Origin: an uncultured Porphyromonadaceae bacterium
GTDB lineage: Bacteria > Bacteroidota > Bacteroidia > Bacteroidales > Muribaculaceae
Direction: 5' to 3'
Length of the DNA stretch: 64,000 nt
Assembly: GCA_902495075.1 (NCBI GenBank)
Contig: CABUVO010000012.1
Location: 41,088-105,087 of the forward strand
The position numbers were made by a program, and so were the translations under genes. The notes below the pieces were generated by a model. That model made no database searches and was not told the origin of the DNA. It saw nothing but the letters and a program-made list of their open reading frames with translations. Shown here piece by piece: positions 8,488-18,595 of the stretch (position 1 is its first letter; each line of letters starts with the position of its first letter).

Positions 8488-10332
8488 TTATTTCAAATCA
8501 ATGTTTTTGCCTGAAAAATCGTTGATTAGTTTTTTGTTGGCGTTGCGAATGCGTTCCTCGTCAACCTTCACAAGTTTGCGATCGTAGGTAAGTAAACCGT
8601 TTACTTCGATCTCTACATCCGTGGTCTGGGTATATACCCCACCGGTATAGGCGATTTTTGCGAGATTGCCGAGGATATCGATATATTCTACATATTTATC
8701 GGTTACTTCTTTCGGGGATTTAAACTGGATATAGCCCCAGTTGCGATCGGGTTTCCAGAGATGTCCTTCTGCCGCATATCCTATGCCTCCATATTCTCCG
8801 ATAACGTTTGCCTTGTCATCGCTAAGGAGATAAATGCGTGGTTGCGGGTAATTATGAACGTCGAGGATGTCTCCGCAATCATAGAAGAAATTGCCGCCGC
8901 TTGCAGGATTCACAAGACGCGAAGGATCCATCTCTTTAGTCCATTTGGCAATATTCTTGGTGTCATATTGTCCCCAGCCTTCGTTGAACGGTACCCAGAC
9001 AGCAATCGAGGGGTGGTTATGAAGATTTTCCATTATCTCCTGCCATTCCTTGCGATATTCTTTGTCGCTCTCTTCCGAACGTTTGAATTCCCGGCTCTTA
9101 TAATAGTTGTGGCGTTCCCACTTGGTATTTTTGTCTCCGCTCGGCATGTCCTGCCATACGAGGACACCGTTGCGGTCGCAATATTCATACCATAATTCCG
9201 GCTCAACCTTAATATGCTTGCGGATCATATTGAATCCTAAATCCTTGGTCTTGTCTATGTCATATACCATCGCGTCATACGACGGAGCTGTATAAAGACC
9301 GTCGGGCCACCACCCCTGATCCAAAGGTCCGAACTGGAAGATCGGCTGGTCATTGAGTGTGAATCTCATAATCCCCTCTTTATCGCGTTTCATTCCGATT
9401 TTTCGCATGGCGGCGTATGAGCCGACAGAATCAACAGCCTTGCCATCTTTCAGTAGGCTCACTTTAAGATCGTATATGAAGGGATTTTCTGTCGACCATA
9501 ATTTAACGTTTTGGGGCATCATCACCTCCACAGGCTGATTTGCGATTCCGCGGGCTTCAGCCACTTTCTTCCCTTTATCGAAGATTTCCACAAGAAGTAT
9601 GCCGTCGGAAGAGGTTTTTCCGGCAACAAAAAGTCTGTTGCTGTCGACATCAGGCGTTATCTTAAGTTTTTGGATATTGCTTTCAGGCACGGGTTCGAGC
9701 CAAACTGTCTGCCAGATACCGGTGACCGGAGTGTACCAGATACCTTTCGGTTCCAACACCTGTTTGCCTCTCGGCTGAGTTCCCTTGTCGGTTGGATCAT
9801 AGACTCTGACAGTAACCACATTCTCTCCGCTTTTAAGAGCGTCGGAGATTTCAAGAGAGAAAGGAGAGTAAGCGCCCTCATGACCTCCGACATAAATATC
9901 ATTCACCCATACGTCAGCTTTCCAATCGACGCCTCCGAAATTGAGGTTCATATCCTCGTTAGTCCATGATGAAGGTACTGTGAAACTTTTGCGATACCAC
10001 AGCTCGTTCTTGTCTCCCACATTTTTCTCCACTCCCGAAAGTTGAGACTCTATCGGGAACGGCACAAGTATCTTACCGTCATATTTTTTAGGAGCAGCCT
10101 CTCCCCTGGGACGGATTGCATAATCCCATTCTCCATTCAGGTTCTGCCAATCATTGCGGGTTAAAGAAGGTCTCGGATACTCTTTCCACACATTATCCGC
10201 AGTCACCTTTTCGCCCCAAGTTGTTGTGAGGTGATGTTTCTCACTTGTCGCTGCCGGATTCGCAGGCTTAGTTGCATTGGCAGCCATACACGTAGCCGCC
10301 AGCAAAGTCAAGGATGTCAATAAGAATTTCAT
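8488..10332 (-). CDS. Glycoside hydrolase family 2, periplasmic or secreted
   Basis: 614 residues with a signal peptide at about 1-20. The sugar-binding jelly roll (LNGEWDYAIRP, then YRKSFTVPSSW, then FGGVDWKADVWVND) is followed by an immunoglobulin-like domain and a TIM barrel. NHPSIAVWVPFNEGWGQYD carries the acid/base Glu451, and VIGEYGG carries the candidate nucleophile Glu513. The family includes beta-galactosidases, beta-glucuronidases and beta-mannosidases; which applies is not determinable from the sequence alone. At about 600 residues it lacks the large C-terminal domain of LacZ. It is the last gene of the PUL and overlaps the stop codon of the GH3 gene by 4 bp (ATGA), so the two enzymes are translationally coupled. 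Confidence 0.9.
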   Translation of the reverse strand: MKFLLTSLTLLAATCMAANATKPANPAATSEKHHLTTTWGEKVTADNVWKEYPRPSLTRNDWQNLNGEWDYAIRPRGEAAPKKYDGKILVPFPIESQLSGVEKNVGDKNELWYRKSFTVPSSWTNEDMNLNFGGVDWKADVWVNDIYVGGHEGAYSPFSLEISDALKSGENVVTVRVYDPTDKGTQPRGKQVLEPKGIWYTPVTGIWQTVWLEPVPESNIQKLKITPDVDSNRLFVAGKTSSDGILLVEIFDKGKKVAEARGIANQPVEVMMPQNVKLWSTENPFIYDLKVSLLKDGKAVDSVGSYAAMRKIGMKRDKEGIMRFTLNDQPIFQFGPLDQGWWPDGLYTAPSYDAMVYDIDKTKDLGFNMIRKHIKVEPELWYEYCDRNGVLVWQDMPSGDKNTKWERHNYYKSREFKRSEESDKEYRKEWQEIMENLHNHPSIAVWVPFNEGWGQYDTKNIAKWTKEMDPSRLVNPASGGNFFYDCGDILDVHNYPQPRIYLLSDDKANVIGEYGGIGYAAEGHLWKPDRNWGYIQFKSPKEVTDKYVEYIDILGNLAKIAYTGGVYTQTTDVEIEVNGLLTYDRKLVKVDEERIRNANKKLINDFSGKNIDLK

Positions 10333-12605
10333 TTCACGTTTATTTTTAGAGTTTGCACGTTAGCGGACGAAGGTCCGATCATAAGTTCGAATTCACCGGG
10401 CTCGCAAACATACTTTAACTCTGGATTATAATACTTTAAGTCGTCAGTTGTTATATTGAATGTTACATTCTTTGTCTCTCCTGCATTTATTGAAACTTTT
10501 TTAAATCCTTTAAGTTCCTTCACAGGACGCACTCCTTCTGCAAGAAGATCGCGGATATAAATCTGCACGATTTCCTCAGCCTCCCGTTTTCCCGTATTTG
10601 ATACGGGAATAGATATTGTCAAAGTTTCACCATCACTCAACTCATTAGAGCTTATGGCTGGAGCTCCATATTCAAATGTTGTGTAACTGAGACCGTAACC
10701 GAAAGGATACAAGGGCGTGTTCTCACAATCTATGTAATTACTCCAGTATTGATTGAAGCGACTGTTGTCAGGATCCGGACGTCCGGTGTTGAGATGATTG
10801 TAATAGAGTGGTAATTGCCCTTCACATCTTGGGAAAGATACGGTAAGTTTTCCGGAGGGAGATTTTTTACCATACACAACATCTGCTATGGCATCTGCGG
10901 CTTCACTGCCTCCATACCATACGTTAAGTATAGCATCAAGTTCTTTATTTTCTTTGGATAATACAAGAGGACGACCGGCGAAGAGAATCATAGCGACCGG
11001 TTTGTTGAGAGTCAGCAGGGAATCAAGCAGAATTCGTTGCGCATCGGGAAGGGTCAATGAAGTGCGAGACGAGGACTCTCCGCTCATTTCTGCACTTTCG
11101 CCTAAAGCCACGACAATAACATCTGCATTTTTTGCAACCTGCATGGCCTGTGATAACAATTCCTTGTTGTCGCCGCGTTTGATTTTCCGGTTATATTCAG
11201 CTCCTTTCTGTGTCTTGGCATCTAAATACAAGTTTGATCCCTGCGCATAGAGAACATTATCTTTACCCGCAACTTCTCTCATTGCTGTTAAAAGAGACTT
11301 ATGATTGCCGTTGCTGCAAGTAAGGCTCCATGTGCCTCGCATATTGTTGCCTGCGTATGCCATCGGTCCAATCAGCGCTATCTTGGATTTTGGAGATAAA
11401 GGAAGAATATCGTTGTCGTTTTTCAAGAGAACAAAAGTTTCTGAGGCAACGTCACGGGCAATTTTGCGATTCTCATCAGTATAAACGTCCGTTTTTTCTC
11501 TTTCCGGATTGCAGTATTTGTATGGGTCATGAAACAGTCCGAGTTTGTATTTTGCCTCAAGAATTCTTCTGCAGGCCTTATCGATATCAGAGATACTCAC
11601 TTTCCCTTCTTTGACTGATTTCTCCAAGGTGGATAGAAAGCCTTCACTCACCATATCCATATCTGTGCCTGCGAGTAATGCGCGTGCTGAAGCTTTTTCA
11701 AGATCAGAATGACCATGCACCGCCATTTCATTTATGGAATTATAATCTGTGACTACAAATCCATTGAAACCCCACTGGTCACGTAGCAAATCGGTAAGTA
11801 ACCATTTGTTTGCTGTGGCAGGAATATAATCCACAACATTAAATGAACTCATAACAGAACCAACTCCTGCATCAACAGCAGCTTTATAAGGGGGAAGATA
11901 GAAGTTATACATGGTCTGACGGCTCATATCTACGGTATTGTAATCGCGACCGCTTTCCGAAGCTCCATAAAGTGCGAAATGTTTTACGCAAGCCATGATA
12001 TTGTCTTTAGCTTTTAAGTCCTTACCTTGGTAGCCATCTACATAAGCCTTAGCCATTATGGATCCGAGATATGGATCTTCGCCGTTTCCTTCAGCAATTC
12101 TTCCCCAACGGGCATCGCGACAAATATCCACCATCGGACTGAAAGTCCATCCTATGCCGGCTGCCGAAGCCTCCTTTGCGGAAATCTGTGCCATTCTTTT
12201 CACTACTTCCGGATTCCATGAGCAAGATAAAGCCAACGGGATAGGGAAGACCGTCTCATAACCATGAATTATATCGGCACCAACAATCAGAGGAATTCCC
12301 AATCTTGATTTTTCCACTGCCCGACGTTGAAAATCACGAATCTTAGCAGCGCCTTTGACATTGAAGAATCCACCAAGTTCTCCCTTGTCGATAAGGTTTT
12401 CAAGCGCAGTGTTACGCACAGCCCCTGTGGTCAAATCTCCTCCTGTCGGAAGGTTCAGCTGACCTAATTTTTCGCGCAAGGTCATTTTAGACATAAGACT
12501 GTCTATAAATTTATCCATTGCCTGATCCCTCCTGCTGTCATGGTTACTTCCAAAGCATATCAAAGGCATAATAAATGCCAATATCAACCCTATGATTTTT
12601 TTCAT
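10329..12605 (-). CDS. Glycoside hydrolase family 3 (BglX-like)
   Basis: 758 residues from the ATG at 12605; a TTG two codons upstream is less likely. Signal peptide at about 1-20. The N-terminal (alpha/beta)8 domain contains FVVTDYNS with nucleophile Asp287 and the conserved KHFALYGASE block. The alpha/beta sandwich domain (about 380-600) includes VIVVALGESAEMSGESSSR, and a fibronectin III-like domain ends the protein (VSNTGKREAEEIVQIYI). The layout matches periplasmic beta-glucosidase BglX, though GH3 also includes beta-xylosidases and others. It probably trims oligosaccharides imported by the SusC/D pair. It lies 61 bp after the esterase gene and is coupled to GH2. Confidence 0.92.
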   Translation of the reverse strand: MKKIIGLILAFIMPLICFGSNHDSRRDQAMDKFIDSLMSKMTLREKLGQLNLPTGGDLTTGAVRNTALENLIDKGELGGFFNVKGAAKIRDFQRRAVEKSRLGIPLIVGADIIHGYETVFPIPLALSCSWNPEVVKRMAQISAKEASAAGIGWTFSPMVDICRDARWGRIAEGNGEDPYLGSIMAKAYVDGYQGKDLKAKDNIMACVKHFALYGASESGRDYNTVDMSRQTMYNFYLPPYKAAVDAGVGSVMSSFNVVDYIPATANKWLLTDLLRDQWGFNGFVVTDYNSINEMAVHGHSDLEKASARALLAGTDMDMVSEGFLSTLEKSVKEGKVSISDIDKACRRILEAKYKLGLFHDPYKYCNPEREKTDVYTDENRKIARDVASETFVLLKNDNDILPLSPKSKIALIGPMAYAGNNMRGTWSLTCSNGNHKSLLTAMREVAGKDNVLYAQGSNLYLDAKTQKGAEYNRKIKRGDNKELLSQAMQVAKNADVIVVALGESAEMSGESSSRTSLTLPDAQRILLDSLLTLNKPVAMILFAGRPLVLSKENKELDAILNVWYGGSEAADAIADVVYGKKSPSGKLTVSFPRCEGQLPLYYNHLNTGRPDPDNSRFNQYWSNYIDCENTPLYPFGYGLSYTTFEYGAPAISSNELSDGETLTISIPVSNTGKREAEEIVQIYIRDLLAEGVRPVKELKGFKKVSINAGETKNVTFNITTDDLKYYNPELKYVCEPGEFELMIGPSSANVQTLKINVK

Positions 12606-12666
12606 ACGCAAAAATACAAATAAAAAACAAACTTTCTTTACCTTAATTAAAATTTTGCCCTAAAAT

Positions 12667-14109
12667 TTACTTGTCAGTTCGGAAAGGTGCTACCGGTAGA
12701 CCGGTAGTGCCATATAGATTGCCTGAAGGATAGTCAGCCCAGCTGTATCTTGCTTTGGTTGGTTTGGAAATGTCTGATGCTGATAATTCTATGGTTCGAG
12801 GGTCAACAAGTTTCCCATAGGCGGGTACAAACTTTCCATCGTCTCCGGCGATTATGAATCCGGTCAATGCAATGGAAGCGGGATTTATATCTTCATCGAA
12901 TTTTAAAACCAGTCGATCTTTTTGAGGTATAACATCCTTGCATTTTGGCGCTTGATAGATTGTCGGATATCCATAATTCTTGTTTAGTGCAATTAGAGCC
13001 AGCCGATGAGCTACTTCCTGTTTGTTGCGGGGATGTATATCAACAGGGTTGCCGATATCAGCCGCAACAGCCATTGCGGTGTTGGCAAGTTCGAGAGCGG
13101 TTGCCTGAGCTTCTCTTAATTGTGCCCATTCCGACTCCGGCTGACAGATCACCGGTTTATGAAATCCCGCGAGCTGAACGAAATAAAATGGAAGATTTTC
13201 TTTCCATGATTCTCTCCAGTCGCATATCAGGGTTTTAAAGAGGGTGGAATACTGAGTGGCACGTCCCACATTGGCACAACCCTGATACCAGAGTATCCCT
13301 TTGACAGGCATTATGGTAAGAGGATGTATCATAGCGTTATAGAGAACTGTCGGATAGTGTGATGAATAGTATTCCTTTGTCATCATTTTCTTGCCGTTAG
13401 CATGATCCCTCAACACTTCGCATTCCTTTTTAAAATCATCAATCTTTTGAATGCCCCCAAGGCTTGTCCATGCTTCCGCCGGTGTGCCTCCCCATGTTGT
13501 GTCGATAACGCCTATGGGCACTTTCAGCTTTTCATGAATCTCTTTTGCAAAGAGATAAGCGATGGCAGAGAATCCGGCTACTGTTGCAGGGGTGCTTTCA
13601 ACCCAGCCATCCATATTGACATCGCAATCTTCCTGTGGCGCGAAAGCTATTTTGTGCTTTATCTGTAGGAATCTAATATCCGGATGATTTGCAGTTGCAA
13701 CCTCAATATCGCGTCCCATTACAGATGCCCAATTCCCGTTTACCGGAAATTCCATATTTGATTGTCCGGAGCATAGCCACACTTCACCGGAAAGTATATT
13801 GTAAAGTGTCTTTTTTTCATTCCCGGATCTTACTGTCAGGTCATAAGGACCTCCGGCTTCGGGAGTAGATATGATTATTGTGAATTTGCCTTTGTCATCA
13901 GTCTTTCCGCGATATGTTTTATTATCCCATCCAGGTATTATTTCCACGTCTTTCCCGGTTTCTGTATACCCGGTAAGTGTCAGTTTTGAATTACATTGCA
14001 CCACCATGTTGTCCGTGATAAATGACGGAAGTTTTATCGCAGCCCATATGTCGCCGCACATAATGTTGAATAAGGAAAATAGAGCTAAGGTTTTATATAT
14101 TGCTTTCAT
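12667..14109 (-). CDS. SGNH-hydrolase carbohydrate esterase, sialate O-acetylesterase family
   Basis: 480 residues with a signal peptide at about 1-23. The block EVWLCSGQSNMEFPV carries the nucleophilic Ser (GQSNM, about residue 117), and VDIHPRNKQEVAHRLAL carries the DxxH dyad. WYQGCANV and WGGTPAEAWTS are further hallmarks of the family. Members remove O-acetyl groups from sialic acid or from xylose and other plant sugars; PUL versions often act on acetylated plant glycans. The start lies 4 bp from the stop of the EEP/beta-helix gene, so they are co-transcribed. Confidence 0.88.
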   Translation of the reverse strand: MKAIYKTLALFSLFNIMCGDIWAAIKLPSFITDNMVVQCNSKLTLTGYTETGKDVEIIPGWDNKTYRGKTDDKGKFTIIISTPEAGGPYDLTVRSGNEKKTLYNILSGEVWLCSGQSNMEFPVNGNWASVMGRDIEVATANHPDIRFLQIKHKIAFAPQEDCDVNMDGWVESTPATVAGFSAIAYLFAKEIHEKLKVPIGVIDTTWGGTPAEAWTSLGGIQKIDDFKKECEVLRDHANGKKMMTKEYYSSHYPTVLYNAMIHPLTIMPVKGILWYQGCANVGRATQYSTLFKTLICDWRESWKENLPFYFVQLAGFHKPVICQPESEWAQLREAQATALELANTAMAVAADIGNPVDIHPRNKQEVAHRLALIALNKNYGYPTIYQAPKCKDVIPQKDRLVLKFDEDINPASIALTGFIIAGDDGKFVPAYGKLVDPRTIELSASDISKPTKARYSWADYPSGNLYGTTGLPVAPFRTDK

Positions 14110-14113
14110 TGCT

Positions 14114-16735
14114 TTAATTGAATATTTTGTAAGAAATTATATTGTTGATCACGAGGATATAAATGCCCGGAGAATACGAGGATACATCAATTATATCATT
14201 TGAAGCATTATTGCTGTTGACGACGAGTCGACCTGTCGTGTCGTATACCTTAATATCTTTAGTTTCTGGAATTTTATATACACCTCTTGATATTTTAACG
14301 AGATTAACTCTTTTTTCAGGGATTGAACTAACTGATGAGACATCGGTCAATTCGACAGCTCCGATCATAGAATCAGTGACCCTGTCGGTATAATTCTGAT
14401 CGTTTTTAAGTTGGTTACCGACTTTCCCGTCACCATCCAGATCTACTTTGAAAGAAACTTCAAGGTTACGTTGCATAGGTTTGATGAATGCAGCGTTTTT
14501 TCCATTATATTCTTTAGCTAAAGGTTCAATATATGATGTCGGTTTACTCTCGTTCAATTCTGCTGTGAATATGTTTCCGCTTAAGTTACCTTTTATGAAT
14601 TTCGGGAAGTTATTTAAATAAGATTCCCGGCTTTCAGCTGCGATGCTTTTCTCATCAGTTTTGACATTTACTGATTCCATGTTGGAATATATGTTACTTG
14701 TGAACTTATCTAACACAGCAGTTTCGTCCATCATTATGTCATGAAAATTGTGATCTGCCATAGTGTAATTTCCGGCAACGATACTGTTCATTATTCTTGT
14801 CGCTCCTCCGGATATGTTGATTGCGGAAGCAGAAAAATTGGCATTCTCTCGAGCAATCATTGCCGCGTTTCCAACAATAGAGGAATGTCCAATGTTGAGA
14901 CATGCCGATTTTGTTGCTGATTTATTTGTCTGAAGTATTGCATGAATGGCGGCTCCACCATATTTTTTGATATTCGAAGGCAATCCTGATGGAGAATCGA
15001 GCGTGTTGTTTGCTATTGATGTGTTTACAATATTGAAAGTGACATATGACATCTGGTCGTTGATATATATCGCACCGGATTTGCCGCTACTGTTTGTTAC
15101 AATCGAAGAATTGCTTATTATTACGTTTGCGCGGGTATAAGGAATCTTTCCTGCCTGCTCCACACCATAGGCTGCATAGATGGCGCCACCGCAGTTTTGG
15201 GCATGATTGTCTTTGAAAATACACCCGCTGATTCGATTTTCAATGTAAGACGAGAAAGCCAAAGCACCGCCGTCAATAGCGGAATTACCATAGAATTTGC
15301 AGTCGGTAAGATGTATATTGTTTGTTGCAGCTGCAACATCATCAGGATTATTAAGAGCTGAGATGGCGCCTCCATAGGTTGTTGCTTCATTGTTGATAAA
15401 ATCAACACGTGTCAAGTTCAGATCGCAGCCGCGAAAATGGATCGCACCATCATATTTAGCTTCCGGAGCGGTATAATCGCGTATGATGAAGTCAGACATA
15501 GTGAGAGAATAGAAATCCGGAATGTATACAGGAGATTGTCCTAATCCCTTGCCAGAAAGGGTAGTTTTGCCGATAATGTTTGAGAAAGATTTATCGAATC
15601 CACCTTGAAGTATGATGCTTTTATCGAGATTGATAGATTCATTGTATTCATCTGCCGTGACTTTGATTGTCATACCGATTTCCGCTTTTTCTGTAGCTTT
15701 ATTTATTGAATTGAGTGGAGATAGCATCGAACCGTTTCCACCTTCGGGCGCAGAGCGGTCGACATAAATTGTAGAAGTTTCTTCATCAAGTGGAGCTTGC
15801 AATTCGGCTACGACAAGAATAGGAAAATGGTCGGAAATAACGCAGTCTGAGCCGTTATATTCATATCCTTTAGTGATAATGTGACGTTCGAGCACATTCA
15901 TTCTTCTATAAAAATGATAATCAAGTTGGAGAAAATTATATCCTGAATCAGCAGTGTTGAAACCATTGTATGTGCCTTTGATTTGCGGTCCATCTGTCGG
16001 CAAACATGTGTTTTTGTCGGCAGGAACAGTTTCATTAGCATCATAGTATAGTGAGCGATATGCTTTGTATGATTTGTTGTTGCTTGGGATACGTTGCATG
16101 TTGAAATCACCGGTCAGCATCACGGGGTATCCTCCGGCAATGGAATCAATTGTTTTTGCAACAAGATCGCCACCATAAACTCCGTCAAGGCTCCATCCGT
16201 CATTGGTATGTACGGCAACGAAAAAGAAAATCTCGGATGTGGTTTTCACTCGAAGCTTAATCCATGCTATGCGGCGCGCGATGCGTTGGGTGGAGATATC
16301 CCATCCTTGAGAATATTTTTCCGGAGTGGTTGATACGTAGAATGCACCTTTGTCAAGTTCTTCATAAAGATTTTTTTTGTAAGCCAAGCCTATATAGCCC
16401 TTGTCATCGCTACCTGCACAATCATAAAAGAGAGTGTTGTAGGTATCGAGTCCTTGTTCAATACAATCCTTGGAGGAGCGTCCTTCTTTATCGTAGGCGT
16501 ATGATGCCATATATCCGTGACCACAAACTTCTTGAAGACTCACAATATCAAAATCATATTCCTTTATAAGATTTATGACTTCCTGACCACGTGCAGCCCA
16601 TGATTTCCCTTCCGTATCTGTGGCATCCCCGGTATATCTGATATTGAAAGTAGCCATGCGATGAGTGGAGGCTGCAATGACAGGACATACCGACAACATG
16701 GCTGTAATTGATAGTATAATGTTGGTTAGTTTCAT
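14114..16735 (-). CDS. EEP (phosphodiesterase/phosphatase-like) domain fused to a parallel beta-helix and T9SS tail
   Basis: 873 residues. The ATG at 16735 is chosen because it opens a clean signal peptide (MKLTNIILSITAMLSVCPVIA); an upstream ATG at 16774 adds 13 residues in front of it. Residues about 25-305 are an EEP domain: ATFNIRYTGD, SLQEVCGHG, LTGDFNMQR and the closing SDHFPIL carry the Asn, Glu, Asp and His-Asp elements. A right-handed beta-helix (about 310-690, GGAISALN and GGAIYAAYG type turns) follows, then a spacer with NQLKNDQNYTDRVTDS, and a C-terminal T9SS tail (IKVYDTTGRLVVNSN, then PGIYILVIN). A surface enzyme acting on phosphodiesters or phosphate esters is inferred; nuclease activity is an alternative. 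It follows a terminator-like hairpin and precedes the esterase by 4 bp. Confidence 0.85.
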   Translation of the reverse strand: MKLTNIILSITAMLSVCPVIAASTHRMATFNIRYTGDATDTEGKSWAARGQEVINLIKEYDFDIVSLQEVCGHGYMASYAYDKEGRSSKDCIEQGLDTYNTLFYDCAGSDDKGYIGLAYKKNLYEELDKGAFYVSTTPEKYSQGWDISTQRIARRIAWIKLRVKTTSEIFFFVAVHTNDGWSLDGVYGGDLVAKTIDSIAGGYPVMLTGDFNMQRIPSNNKSYKAYRSLYYDANETVPADKNTCLPTDGPQIKGTYNGFNTADSGYNFLQLDYHFYRRMNVLERHIITKGYEYNGSDCVISDHFPILVVAELQAPLDEETSTIYVDRSAPEGGNGSMLSPLNSINKATEKAEIGMTIKVTADEYNESINLDKSIILQGGFDKSFSNIIGKTTLSGKGLGQSPVYIPDFYSLTMSDFIIRDYTAPEAKYDGAIHFRGCDLNLTRVDFINNEATTYGGAISALNNPDDVAAATNNIHLTDCKFYGNSAIDGGALAFSSYIENRISGCIFKDNHAQNCGGAIYAAYGVEQAGKIPYTRANVIISNSSIVTNSSGKSGAIYINDQMSYVTFNIVNTSIANNTLDSPSGLPSNIKKYGGAAIHAILQTNKSATKSACLNIGHSSIVGNAAMIARENANFSASAINISGGATRIMNSIVAGNYTMADHNFHDIMMDETAVLDKFTSNIYSNMESVNVKTDEKSIAAESRESYLNNFPKFIKGNLSGNIFTAELNESKPTSYIEPLAKEYNGKNAAFIKPMQRNLEVSFKVDLDGDGKVGNQLKNDQNYTDRVTDSMIGAVELTDVSSVSSIPEKRVNLVKISRGVYKIPETKDIKVYDTTGRLVVNSNNASNDIIDVSSYSPGIYILVINNIISYKIFN

Positions 16736-16792
16736 TTTCAAAGAGATAAGTAACAAAAATGAGTATGTGATCACATTTAAACGATAAAAATA

Positions 16793-16846
16793 GCTTCAGG
16801 TATGCTCCGGAGCACATGCCGAACTCCGGAGCATCTTGCCTGAAGC
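16793..16846 (-). terminator. Long nested hairpin inside the PUL, terminator or attenuator
   Basis: GCTTCAGG (16793-16800) pairs with CCTGAAGC (16839-16846), and inside it GCTCCGGAG (16804-16812) pairs with CTCCGGAGC (16824-16832). On the minus strand the stem is followed by TATTTTTATC. It would end or thin transcription between the beta-helix gene and the EEP gene. The gap 16736-16863 holds nothing else obvious. Confidence 0.6.
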
Positions 16847-16863
16847 CAGACCTAATTTTCTAC

Positions 16864-18576
16864 TTACTTTACAATTTTTTGTGATTTGCCATTAGAGGAA
16901 ATTATATAGACACCTGTAGAAGCGGAGGATAAGTCAATAATTCCATTAGTATCGGTGCATACAACCTGACCTGCGACATTATAGACTGTAGCATTCCCGT
17001 TGTTTACCTTATAGATATTGTTACCAATCTTTTCAATTGACAAAGTGTCTGAAGATGAGGGTATTTCACCGATTCCTGTTCCTTCCCCCGTAGCTGTCGG
17101 GTCATAGGCACCACGATAAGTTGTGGCACTGCGCTTGGCGCCCGTGATGTCCACAGTGAGGTCTACACTATATTTGTCGCCAAAAACATCGATAAATTCA
17201 TTCGGGAAACTTGTAGCCTTAAAGGCATCGTTGACTTCTGTCATCTTAACGTCGGCATATGCTTTTACGGGTTCGATAACCATCGTGTTACCTTTTGCAG
17301 TCAGCTTGTTTCCACCGAATACGGTTGCCTCTCCATCAGTTACGTTCCATTGGTCTGTAGGAACTGTGAAGAAAGATTCAGGTTTTTTGTTAGGCGTAGT
17401 GCCGCTGACGGTATTGTAACCGAAACTTGTTGATGTGTAAGCGAATGTATCCGATGAGCTGCGCAAATTGCCATCAAGACCTATAGCATAGTTGTTTTCA
17501 ACTGTGTTGCTGTTGTCAACCACGATATTGCAACCCATGTAAGTTAACACATTGTCACCATGGAAAGAGATTGTAGTGCCCAATGCCGGATCAGAAGCGC
17601 GGAATCCATAGAATGTATTGTAGGCGAGAAGGATGTAAGATCTCATGCCCTGACGCAGGCAGGCACCTTTTTGGAATATCTCGAGTTCGCTGCCATCGAA
17701 GATGTTGTTTACGGCGATTAGATCTGAATATGACATTGCTGAATAGTCCTTGTTGTTTGTACGGTCAACAATATTTATGAGACCGCCCCATTTTGATTTA
17801 TTCTTGCTGTCGCCTTCAATCTTGTTGCCTGTGAATACGCAACCGTCGAGAATACTTGTGGTGCGTCCGGGATTGATTACGATGCTCGGAAGCGCTGTGA
17901 AACAAACGGCTGTAAATCCAAGACCGGCATCCGGGAAATGTGTCCAGTAATCATTGACATTGTCAATCCATTTGCAATGTTTTGCGAGGAATTTGGAATT
18001 TTCTGCGGCAACAACAACACCTCCTACAGCAGATGTATTGCCCTTGAAAACAACATCTTCAAGAATAACCTTTGCGTTGGAGCAATAGAGTGCCGATCCC
18101 AGAATATGAGGATTCGAACGTGAATTGGAACCATCGGCAGACAATATTGATTTTGCTCCTGTAATAGTGATTCCTTTGATAGTGGTTGTCAATTCTTTCT
18201 GATCGTCAGATGCCGCAACGCGGACGTATGCTTTTGCGGCATTTACATTCTTACCCTCACAGTCAAATATTGTAAGATTTACAGCAGGGTCATATCCTGT
18301 TATATCAGTGCCCTTGGCGGAGGTCGGGAATCCGCCTATAACTGTCAGTCCAGGTACTATATCCGTGCTTGAGCCTCCGTAAGTTCCCGCCTTAAAATAG
18401 ACGTTGTCACCCGGTTCAAGACCACTGAGAATTTCATTGATGTCCGCTCCGGCTGCCGCGTCCTCCCAGCTTGATCCATCGCCGGCACCACTCCCTGTCG
18501 GAGTGATGAAATAGTTTTCTGCGAACGCTGAAGTGCAAATAAACGCACTCGCAAGTAGTAAAATACCTTTTTTCAT
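16864..18576 (-). CDS. Secreted right-handed beta-helix protein, T9SS cargo (paralogue 1)
   Basis: 570 residues with a signal peptide at about 1-19. The mature start FITPTGSGAGDGSSWEDAA and the turn GDNVYFKAGTYGG are typical of pectin-lyase-fold proteins with a choice-of-anchor or DUF1565-like N-terminus. Middle repeats (VILEDVVFKGNTSAVGGVV, then STILDGCVFTGNK) are beta-helix coils. The tail (LSIEKIGNNIYKVNN, then STGVYIISSNGKSQKIVK) is a T9SS sorting domain. No lyase active-site residues can be assigned, so a glycan-binding or lyase role is open. It shares architecture and many motifs (TDITGYD, KWGGLINI) with the next gene upstream, pointing to tandem duplication and divergence. Confidence 0.8.
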   Translation of the reverse strand: MKKGILLLASAFICTSAFAENYFITPTGSGAGDGSSWEDAAAGADINEILSGLEPGDNVYFKAGTYGGSSTDIVPGLTVIGGFPTSAKGTDITGYDPAVNLTIFDCEGKNVNAAKAYVRVAASDDQKELTTTIKGITITGAKSILSADGSNSRSNPHILGSALYCSNAKVILEDVVFKGNTSAVGGVVVAAENSKFLAKHCKWIDNVNDYWTHFPDAGLGFTAVCFTALPSIVINPGRTTSILDGCVFTGNKIEGDSKNKSKWGGLINIVDRTNNKDYSAMSYSDLIAVNNIFDGSELEIFQKGACLRQGMRSYILLAYNTFYGFRASDPALGTTISFHGDNVLTYMGCNIVVDNSNTVENNYAIGLDGNLRSSSDTFAYTSTSFGYNTVSGTTPNKKPESFFTVPTDQWNVTDGEATVFGGNKLTAKGNTMVIEPVKAYADVKMTEVNDAFKATSFPNEFIDVFGDKYSVDLTVDITGAKRSATTYRGAYDPTATGEGTGIGEIPSSSDTLSIEKIGNNIYKVNNGNATVYNVAGQVVCTDTNGIIDLSSASTGVYIISSNGKSQKIVK

Positions 18577-18595
18577 ATTGTTGTTATTAAGGGGT

